Shown here one piece after another: positions 54,470 through 64,000 of a stretch of DNA of 64,000 bases. The stretch is from contig NC_135555.1 of assembly GCF_964340395.1 (NCBI RefSeq), positions 22,067,225-22,131,224 of the forward strand, read 5' to 3'. Numbering within the stretch: the first letter of the stretch is position 1; the number at the start of each line of letters is the position of its first letter. A model generated the notes under the pieces. It saw only the letters and a program-made list of their open reading frames with translations, was not told where the DNA came from and did no database searches. This stretch comes from Glandiceps talaboti. Taxonomy: Eukaryota > Hemichordata > Enteropneusta > Spengelidae. The translations under genes and the position numbers were made by a program.

Positions 54470-55200
54470 TTAATACATTTAATACATATAGTACATTTAA
54501 TACATTCTAGAGTTGCACGAAATACATTCTATTTCTCGGCGATGGTCCGGGTAGCTTGCATTTAATACATTTAATACATTTAATACATTTAATATATTCT
54601 AGAGTTGCACGAAATACATTCTATTTCTCGGCGATGGTCCGGGTAGCTTGCATTTAATACATTTAATACATTTAATACATTTAATACATTCTAGAGTTGC
54701 ACGAAATACATTCTATTTCTCCGCAATGGTCCATGTAGCTTGCATTTAATACATTTAATACATTTAATACATTCTATAGTTGCACGAAATACATTCTATT
54801 TCTCGGCGATGGTCCGGGTAGCTTGCATTTAATACATTTAATACATTTAATGCATTTAATACATTTAATACATTCTAGAGTTGCACGAAATACATTCTTT
54901 TTCTCGGCGATGGTACGGGTAGCTTGCATTTAATACATTTAATACATTCTAGAGTTGCACGAAATACATTCTATTTCTCGGCGATGGTCCGGGTAGCTTG
55001 CATTTAATACATTTAATACATTTAATACATTTAATGCATTTAATACATTCTAGAGTTGCACGAAATACATTCTATATCTCGGCGATGGTCCGGGTAGCTT
55101 GCATTTAATACATTTAATGCATTTAATGCATTTAATACATTCTAGAGTTGCACGAAATACATTCTTTTTCTCGGTGATGGTCCGGGTAGCTTGCATTTAA
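54470..55200. repeat. Higher-order array: 9-bp TTTAATACA plus ~57-bp core
   Basis: Eight cores (TTCTAGAGTTGCACGAAATA, CATTCTATTTCTCGGCGATG, GTCCGGGTAGCTTGCA) are separated by two to six 9-bp TTTAATACA units, giving spacings of about 78-101 bp. A short inverted piece of the core, TGTATTTCGTGCA, follows near 55257. The array restarts at 63979. Confidence 0.92.
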
Positions 55201-55299
55201 TGATTTCTAACTTCTCTTTAAAAAATGTAAAATGTGCATGAGTTATATGTAAAAAATGTATTTCGTGCAAAATATCTGACTTCTGGCCATGGATGTTTT

Positions 55300-55485
55300 A
55301 ATTAGCCGATAGCACATTTTCCATAGTTTGTATCTATCTTAGTTAGCCAATAGCACATATTCCACAGTTTGTCTATCTTAGTTAGCCGATAGCACATTTT
55401 CCACAGTTTGTCTATCTTAGTTAGCCGATAGCACATTTTCCACAGTTTGTCTATCTTGGTTAGCCAATAGCACATTTTCCAAAGT
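55300..55485. repeat. 39-bp tandem repeat, copy B
   Basis: Same unit as 44757-45012 with about two units fewer. Confidence 0.92.
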
Positions 55486-55567
55486 AATATATGTGATTGT
55501 TATCAACTAGAACAGTATACATAGTTCTGATAATATCAATATATTATTACAACAGTTTCCAATTATG

Positions 55568-55868
55568 GGTTGCCAGTGGTCGAGTGGTTAGTTTGTACAC
55601 CTCTTAACCCTACAGTCTGGGTTCGAACCCGCCAGGCATTGGCTGGGTAAAATTAAAATTTAACCATGTCTGTATGTAAGAAGGGTGATGATGCTCAGTT
55701 TGATCCTGCCAAACATGCAGGTTTTCCCCGGGTACTTCGGTTTCCTCCTGCTTTTCAATACTAGGGCATTAGGGCGCTAATCCGTGGTAACCATTCAACA
55801 AATTTCTTTATTTAATTGGATGAATAATGATTCTTCTTATTATCGTTATTATTCGCTATAATACCATA
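55568..55868 (+). mobile_element. tRNA-derived SINE, copy B
   Basis: Duplicated with the unit rather than inserted independently, since flanks match copy A. Carries a few A-box and spacer changes (GTGGTCGAGTGGTTAG). Confidence 0.85.
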
Positions 55869-55879
55869 AGATAAGATAC

Positions 55880-55990
55880 CTTGAAGCAGCAGCTATTTGA
55901 ATCCCTTTAGCCTGGATTAGTTGCAGGATAGACTTCACATCTTGGTATAAAATCATTTCATCTTTCCTTCTATCAAACACTCTACCATTA
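55880..55990 (-). CDS. MDP1: Duplicate of MDP1 exon, in phase with the original
   Basis: A copy of 45412-45522 with the same acceptor TTCCAG and donor GTAT, and no visible change in the coding bases. It is 111 bp and symmetric in phase (2-2), so a transcript crossing both copies could include both without a frameshift, repeating 37 residues, or skip one. Confidence 0.7.
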
Positions 55991-56688
55991 CTGGAATGGA
56001 AATGAAAACATATCTGGATTAAAAAATAGAGTACACAATATCATGTCAAGTAAAGAGCGCCCTCTATGGCATATTTGTCAAGTCATGTTTATTGACTTTT
56101 CTGGAGTCAAGATGGTTGGTTGGTTAGTGTGGCCAGCTGAGATGCTGCAAACTTGTCAGTTGAGCCATTTCACGAGCATTTAATTCAGTATGACTACAGC
56201 CCTTGGACAAGATGTAGACCAAGATTGTTTACAAGTTAACCCAAATGTATAAGTGGGGACCTGGTAGGATAATGGTTGCAATGTGAAGGACTCAATCCTT
56301 TACAGTACCACACAGTATCTTGTATCTTATTTTCACAACTTTGAAGATGAAATTTGTGTATTTAAGGTGAAATCAATACTTGAACTCAAAAAGATAAATC
56401 ACATGCATTTTGGAAATAGTGTACTGGGCAATATGATACTCCCTAAAATTGTACATGGCTAATGAATCATTTGACCTTAGAATGTGTGCAAATTTTACAC
56501 AACTTTTTTAACAGTGACTAGATAAAACCTAGTCCCCTGACATTATTTTTGAAAATATATTATAAAAAATTAATCTAAACATATATTATATATTTGTATT
56601 GCTGGTATGTATGTTTTTGTATAGCTCATAAGATTTCACAATAATGTCACACATGTGGCTATGTCACAACAGACAAATGATAATACAT

Positions 56689-57210
56689 ATTAGGGCAGCC
56701 CTATTTAATTCTATGTTACACATTAGGGCAGCCCTATTTAATTCTATGTTACACATTAGGGCAGCCCTATTTCAAGCTATGTTACACATTAGGGCACCCC
56801 TATTTAATTCTATGTTACACATTAGGGCAGCCCTATTTCAAGCTATGTTACACATTAGGGCAGCCCTATTTCATTCTATTTTACATATTAGGGCACCCCT
56901 ATTTAATTCTATGTTACACATTAGGGCAGCCCTATTTCATTCTATGTTACACATTAGGGCAGCCCTATTTAATTCTATGTTACACATTAGGGCGGCCCTG
57001 TTTCATTCAATGTTACACATTAGGGCAGCCCTATGTCATTCAATGTTACACATTAGGGCAGCCCTATTTCATTCTATGTTACACATTAGGGCAGCCCTAT
57101 TTCATTCAATGTTACACATTAGGGCGGCCCTATTTTATTCAATGTTACACATTAGGGCAGCCCTATTTCATTCTATGTTACACATTAGGGCAGCCCTATT
57201 TCATTCTATG
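56689..57210. repeat. 33-bp palindromic minisatellite, copy B (~16 units)
   Basis: Same unit as 47640-48140 with a different order of variants and a different copy number, so the arrays have changed since the duplication. Confidence 0.93.
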
Positions 57211-60200
57211 ATTCTGCTTCATAATACCTGAAAAAGGATGGGATGGTTGGTTGTTGTTTTTGAAAAAGTGTATTTGTACATTTTCATAATACTTTTATTT
57301 CATAATCATATTTTACCAGTCTAGATACCGTAGAAATGATAAGTAAAGTCATAAGGAATCTATAAACCATTTGTTTCCCAAATTTCAGCGATAAATGATA
57401 ATTTTCACCCAGATATGCCTTAGTAGGTTCATATTCTTACCATCACTGGCATCAGTGATACTGTGAATTTTTCTTTTCCTGCCATAGAGGGCATTATTTT
57501 ATTTTTATTATATTGCTAGATTGAAGAAATCTATGGTGAATTAGGTAATGAGAAAGACAGAAATAACTAGGGCTAGCATTATGTTTGTTGGAAACAAAAC
57601 CAATAGAATCCAATCAACAACTTGGAAATGTAGATGAAACCCTACAACAAACAGATACATTATATTTTCTGCAACATTATTTAGTGTAAGGCCATAAAAA
57701 ATTGTTTCTGGTCAGAACATTTTGTCTAAAGTGGTGTGACAATGCAACTTTTTTTTTTATTCTCAACAAACCTGTCACTCAGTCTACTATTTATGATAGT
57801 TACTGTTCTTTTTATTTAGTACTTTAGAGCAAGTGTGTATATGGCGGCAGATGTCATTTGCTTGTTCATGATTGGCTCTGCAGTTGTCTTCACTGAAGTA
57901 GGGAGGGTTATTTTTGTTTTCCCCTCAGATCTACAGACAGCATGAGTTGGACAAGCACACACACACAAAACAACTGACATTGGGTATTTAAGTGATGCAT
58001 GCCAGAAAAAAAACAACTTAACATTTTTTTTTGCCTAAACCTGAATACTACATATAGTCCATGAGCCAGACCCTGATTTTTAGCCAATTGGTACCAAAAT
58101 GAGGTACCAAATGAAACATTACTTTTCTAAAACTATTTTTTCTGTAGATTTCAAAAATGCTTGGTGGACATCTGTACTTGGTAGCTTTCTAGTAGTAATC
58201 TTCATTTAAATTTACATAACACATAATAACAAGCGACCTATCGGTCAGAATAGCTCCGCTGTTTTTTTTTTAATTTAATTTTTTATTTTGGTGACATGTA
58301 GAAGTGGTTCAGTTCTTCAGCTCTTTACTATGCAGTTTTGTTTTAGCGATGCAATAAAGTGGTTAGTGGTTTCATATATATGATGTCTCACTATAAAACA
58401 CATTTTACACAGAAGTTGGTAATGTATTGTACTTTTATACCATAGTCACCATTTTATAACAAAAATCTACTGTTATGAAAAATTGCACAAAATCTCAGAA
58501 AAAAAATGACTGGGAAATGCACACAAGGAAAAAAAAAAAAAGAGGATTTTGAGGTTGGCTATAAATAATTCCAGTGTCTTATAGCTTTAACCCTGGAAAA
58601 TTTTAATGATGAATGAAATAAACTAGGGATCTAAAATAATTTTGAGGCAATTTGAATTTCAATTTTCTAACAAATTTACCAAGTCAACATTCAACTTGTA
58701 CTAGTTGTAGTAGATATATATATAGGGAAGAAATGTATTAATCGCCATCTTAGTTTCTTTACGGCGACAATCCCCAAGTACCCGAAAGAGAGTCATTCTC
58801 AGCCATAATGGCTGAGAGTCATTCTCAGCCACTGGCACTGGAGTAAAAAAGTCACTATCCCACAGGACTAGTAAAATTGATAACGTAGTAGTCCTGCAAA
58901 AAATTTGGTGGTCCTATCTTTTCGTGCTTTCGCTTGTTCACTTAGGCTCTTCATCTCTCTTAGTTTTTGCTCTACTTCTAATTCACTTTTCCAAACCCCA
59001 TATTTATTTCAAACCCTGTGTTGTAATTGAACTGTCTATTTCTTTGTAGTTGTTTGTGCATCATCAACTCCTTACTGTAATTTTATTCTCTTTTTTATGT
59101 TTTGGAGCTTCTTCTCTTTTTTTGTTGCTTTCTGTGAGTAGTTTGTCTTAATTGGGGGGGGGGGGAGGAGTAATAAGATGTTATGTGGTCTTATTTCTAG
59201 CTTAAATACTACATAACATTTCTGGTACACATTGATCTAACTATTGCATTTTTAAAAGACAAAAAATTACCTTCCCATAGAGCAAGTCTTTATAGTGTTG
59301 TCCTTAGTGCATATTAGAATGTATTTACAACATAAAAATAAATAAATTTGAAGGTTACCAGCAGTTACAGCAAAATTTTGTTACTAATTACATGTACAAG
59401 TCACTTCGTCTATTTTCGTGTCTATGTACTTCCGGGTTGACATAAACGTTAAACGTGATAGTACAGTCGGCCCTATAATTACTAAGAAATGACAAAACCG
59501 TTCGCAAAATAAAGTTCAGGATTTTAATTTTTCAAACTGAATATCAATATCCACTACACATTCAATAACTGGTTTCGCGTATTTAGAAATGTGCCCCAAA
59601 ACATGATCACGCGTACGGAACACGGAATCGTGTGCAGTGATGTATCACTAATACATCCATGCATGGTCAGTGTTACTAAGTAAGTTAGCAGTTTCATTGT
59701 AGGCTGTAAGTTGTACCGGTAAAAAAAACCGATCATCACATCATGTAGGAAGTACAAAAACATAGAAGACGTTGTTTTCTTGCTGAATAAACTCACTGAA
59801 ATAACAACACGGTCAAATTGCGTCTTCGATTTTGACAGCCACCATTGTTATGATTGAGCTTCACTAGTTCCGTTGAACGTGGCCGGGCGAACGCCGACAT
59901 CCAATTTGTACAGCGTTTTTACAAAGGGAGCTCGTCAATAACCTACCGAATAATTAACTCAGAAACGTAGTTTAAATACTAACTGATCTAAAAATTACTG
60001 TTTAGAAAGACTACGCATCCGTACATAAATACGAATTCATGTGACTAAAGATTTCATCTTTACTATTTACTTGTTACAGTGTAGAGGCCTTATTATACAC
60101 ATATCATCGTACAACTAATTTTATTGGCTATAATATTAGCTACATTTGAAAGGTCTCACTTGATTGGCTCATCCTTTGCTATTCCCGTTTTCAAGAGACA

Positions 60201-62651
60201 CCCCGCCAGAATAAAGTGCCACGTAGTACAGCAATGGCGCGAGATCGCCTGTTGGGCGACTTTCCCACCGGGTGTGCTTTTCGAAAACTACACAACGCAT
60301 GCTTTTATGACACGGAATCATACAAAATCTACCCCGTTTCCAAAATAATCGTAATTTTATCGCGAATAGACAACCGGAGTTGGTCAAAATAGCAAATTAA
60401 AAATCAAATGAATTTTACTATGACCGTGAATTCATCATATAGCCGGTGGTTTGAATTCTGAGCTCCCTGATATACCTATCGAAAAGTCACTATCCCGTCG
60501 GACTACCCGCAATGGGCTTTTTAGTAACCTTTACTGGTCCTTACAGAAAGTTACTAGTCGCGGGATAGCGGACCAGCGTGTACATGTATGTCGTCGAACC
60601 CTTGCCATACGTTACAGCATACACCCTCCTGGTTACAGTGGTAACACTCGTTCATGTTCGATTACCTTTCATAAAGAAAACACAACGAAATGGTTTTTTA
60701 ATTTCTTTTCATCACAACAACAAAATCTGCGCGATCAAAAGTGTTGTAAACTAAACCAGAAAGAATTATCGAGCTGGCTAAACTTCCCGATGAACTGGAG
60801 TAAGGTCCAAGTCCAAGTAAGCCCCAATAGTACATGAGAAAATCGTCTCAAACTAGCGATACAACTTTCAAAATATAACTTGACATGTCTTCATTTGTTA
60901 GAGTTATACAATTCAAGACGGGGTTTCACTCGAAAACAACAATTCTGTGAATAATGACACTGAACGCAGCGATTTCTCGGACGATGTGTGGAAGACTTCT
61001 CACAATGATCATGAGGTGCATACTCTGGAATGAACCATTCTGTAGGAGGGGTGGTGTGTGAATTGGATTTGAAGTTTACAACCCTTTTTCGAACAAATAT
61101 TTGTCATTTGGGCGCACAATGCGTAGAATTAAGACTATAGCACATATTACATTGCTTGTTTGACGTCAATAGTGTCTTTTGAAAAGTTGCACTTTACCTA
61201 AAGTCTCGCGGACTGATTTCCAATATGGCGTCGGTCATAATGCTCATTAACATATTAATTTTTTTTTCAAATTTCAAAAAAAAAATCATAAAAAATAGAA
61301 GAGAAGACGTGCTGACTTGAAATTAACAAATCTAAGTAAGCTACCCTCTGTGCATCAACACACTAGATATCAAAGTAATCTGACTTGAAGTTTATGAGGA
61401 GTTGATGAAAATGTCATTTTTGGAAAAAAAATCATAAAAAATTGAAAATGGCACAGATCAACTTGGCATGAACAAATCTGAATAGCCTCCCCCCAGGGAA
61501 CATGCACACCAAATATCGAAGAATTCCGACTGTCACTTTCGGAGTAGATAGTGAAAATATAAAAGTTTGACGGACACATATGATTCACTCTACTCTCTAT
61601 ACCTCAATACCCACCTATACCTAAAGCTACGCTTTCAGCTTTCGCTGACAGTGGAGCTAAAAAAATCAATAATCTGATGGTGGTTTGGAGATGACAATTC
61701 AAATTTGAAACAGTTTATGTAATCCAACATTCATAAAACATTGAAATAAATTAATTAAACCAAATTATGACTGAGATAACATTGTTTGACATCTTTAAAT
61801 ATATAATTTGCATATCAATTACCTCATTTGCATATGTTTATCCATACAACAATTTTCTTTTAACACAAGGTTATTGGAATTAACAGAAATTTTGGCATTT
61901 ATTCTTTACACAATGCTTGAAAACAATGTCTTTAGAAATAATTGGTATCTTAATTGTCTCCTGATAAATGTTTGTGCCAGCTATGAAAACTTATGAAGGG
62001 TTATTAAGAGAAATGTTTGAGGATGACATGATCAGTTTTGACACGAAAAACTATCTAGAAATCATTTGGTATGGGCTATCCTCTATATAGTGCTCATGAT
62101 ATACATGTTATGCTAAAGTTTAATACATTATCATATATGCCTGGTTTTCAAGTTTGTGTTTGGATCAACAGTTTAAAAATTACCAACACTGAATTACCAA
62201 CACGGATGAACTTTCATTTAAAGATGTTTTTTATTGTTCAACTCAGGCAAATAATTATGATATCAACTCTTCATTTAGTTAACGATATTAACAGTAACAA
62301 CATGCACACTACTACAATTACACTAGACACGAGGTATAATTTCTTGAAGTTCAAACAAAATCCATGGTCAGCAATCAACTGAACTGTTTCTTTCATGCAG
62401 TTACTGTTCATATCATTAAGTTAACTAAATAAAGAGTCTACACTGTGTATGTGATATTTGTCTGTTATCTTTCTTGTGTCTATCTCAACATGAAACCTTG
62501 TGATCAGACTCACTGATCTTAATAGTTCATTTAACAGCTTGGGCAAGCTTTTCTGCAAAGAGCTGTAATATGTGGTATGTAGAGAGTGAAAGTCCCCACA
62601 CTTCTGAAACTGTGTACTGCAATGTATGTTATGTAGATTATTTCAACTTAC

Positions 62652-62772
62652 TTGAAATGTAACCAGATCTGAGTCTGTCATAGTCTTTGAAGAACTCAGT
62701 CACACGAGCTCGTCTGGAGAGAATCTTAGTTCGGATCTGATCCTCCAACACATTGATAGATCTTTCAGGCAT
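62652..62772 (-). pseudogene. Relocated copy of EF-hand exon 1, copy B
   Basis: Same as copy A, also with Pro at residue 2, as expected if exon relocation preceded the tandem duplication. Donor and start codon are intact. Confidence 0.88.
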
Positions 62773-63511
62773 CTTGAATGATGTCCAGTTGTGCCCTTGT
62801 GGTCAGATTCACGTCAACGGTTTTCCCTTTTTATTCTAGTAAACATAAACAGAATAAATACATTGATAGTTCTTTCAGGCATCATGAACGATGTTCCATT
62901 GTTTTCCCTTTTATTCAAGTAAACATAAACATAAACGAATAAGTATTTGGAAATAGCTCATTAGGTGATGAATTATAAATATGCACAAATTTTTACAATA
63001 AAATTGAATAATATTATGAAATAAACTGTTGATCTTTCTGTATTACATTCAGCTCAGAACAAACAAAATATTAAATGGCTATCATGAAGCTGAACATCGT
63101 TGAGATTTGAGACTGTTTTTAGTATGTTTTCCACTAGTAGTTTTTATCACTTTTGTAGTGTTTCAGTGCCTATGGACTTTTAGGATATATGGCGCTTTAC
63201 AAGTGATATTATTATTATTGTTATTATTATTATTATAGATTAGTAATTATGCAACAGTTTTAGTAAAAAAAAAATATCTGTGAAAACTAAATATCAAATA
63301 GACAGGTAAGGCCGCATATACATATGTTTGCAAGAGAGTTCATTATCTGTGCAGTTGTCACAAAAAAACACAGGTAAATATCTTAGACTGTCTACAGATG
63401 ACGTCCTAAAATGGGGCTGTAAATATTACAATGTTTATATTCATGCCATATTAGAATACTATTCTATCAACACACCCATTTACTGTCAAAATTTAAACAT
63501 AATGTCCCTCT

Positions 63512-63940
63512 TTCTTGAACTTGAGTCGACCATAGAAATTGTGGTTGTATTCAAAACTGACAAGATAAACTTCACAACTGTCAACACATTATTGTAATCT
63601 GGATGTGAGAGTGTAAAGATTGCCAAACTGAAATGTTGACTAAAATAACACATAGCCGGTCCTCGATCTTCATAATAGCAATTGTTCAGCAACAACTCCA
63701 ATTTGTAAACATGGCTGCCAATGCATTATAACATTACAAGAAACCCTACAGTAGGCTACACTTAATCTTGATAACGTAGACATTATCGAATGTTTGTCCA
63801 CTTTATTTGTCGTTCTACTCAGTGGATATTGCTTTTCGTAAGTGCACTTGGAAGAAGAGCATGAAAGAAATGACAAAACGACAAATTTGTCCAAAAATCG
63901 TACCTGTTATCACCTGCGATCTCCCGTGTGTGGAGACTAG
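63512..63940. other. ~430-bp segment present only in copy B
   Basis: Between AATGTCCCTCTT and TGCTTAGCAATACCC, which are adjacent in copy A near 54430. No terminal repeats are obvious. Either an insertion in B or a deletion in A. No exon recognised on either strand. Confidence 0.75.
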
Positions 63941-64000
63941 TGCTTAGCAATACCCTCTATCGACGGGAAATCAACTGTTTAATACATTTAATACATTTAA

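Larger units (their letters stand above)
44752..55295. repeat. Tandem duplication, copy A
   Basis: Order: 39-bp repeats, SINE, MDP1 exon, a 1.4-kb insertion (only here), 33-bp minisatellite, CpG-richer patch, EF-hand exon-1 segment, TTTAATACA array. Copy B repeats the order from 55296. Homology starts at TTTTAATTAGCCGATAGC in both. Identity by eye is about 98 per cent outside the arrays. Confidence 0.95.
55296..64000. repeat. Tandem duplication, copy B (cut by window edge)
   Basis: Matches copy A except for the missing 46103-47526 element, a ~430-bp segment at about 63512-63940 not in A, and different repeat numbers. The last ~60 bases re-enter the sequence found at 54436-54500 in A, so the array or a third unit probably follows. 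Confidence 0.95.

Overview
This window is AT-rich animal nuclear DNA, most likely from an invertebrate. The evidence is spliced genes with canonical GT..AG introns, parts of two recognisable metazoan genes (RSPRY1 and MDP1), a Penelope-like element, two non-LTR retrotransposons and many hairpin MITEs and microsatellites. One LINE carries a signal-like 2A (NPGP) leader, an arrangement known from sea urchins, lancelets and some other marine invertebrates. The species cannot be fixed from the sequence. All three host genes lie on the minus strand and are incomplete here.

Layout. 1-6.0 kb: seven exons of a degenerate EF-hand repeat gene; its 3' end is off the left edge and its first coding exon is at 5831-5951. 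One exon is triplicated in part and carries a frameshift. 6.04-8.93 kb: a full-length Penelope-like element, with an uninterrupted ORF and a 12-bp target duplication, inserted 91 bp upstream of that start codon. 9-27 kb: mostly non-coding sequence with hairpin MITEs, a ~117-bp satellite, long tetranucleotide arrays and many poly-G tracts. 27.3-34.7 kb: the 3' seven exons of RSPRY1 (SPRY plus RING), whose last intron holds a damaged LINE in the opposite orientation. 35.8-44.2 kb: MITEs, a 5'-truncated CR1/jockey-like LINE and local duplications. 44.4-45.5 kb: two internal exons of MDP1.

44.75-64 kb: a tandem duplication with a ~10.5-kb unit (copy A 44752-55295, copy B 55296 to the edge). Each copy holds one MDP1 exon, a tRNA-derived SINE, a palindromic 33-bp minisatellite and a copy of the first exon and upstream region of the EF-hand gene. 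Those exon-1 copies lack the Penelope insertion, so they preserve its empty target site. Copy A has a 1.4-kb element that B lacks; B has ~430 bp that A lacks.

I found no convincing new molecular system. The most informative signals are the dated Penelope insertion, the relocated and amplified first exon, the signal-2A leader fused to a LINE that has lost its endonuclease, and the in-phase duplication of an MDP1 exon.
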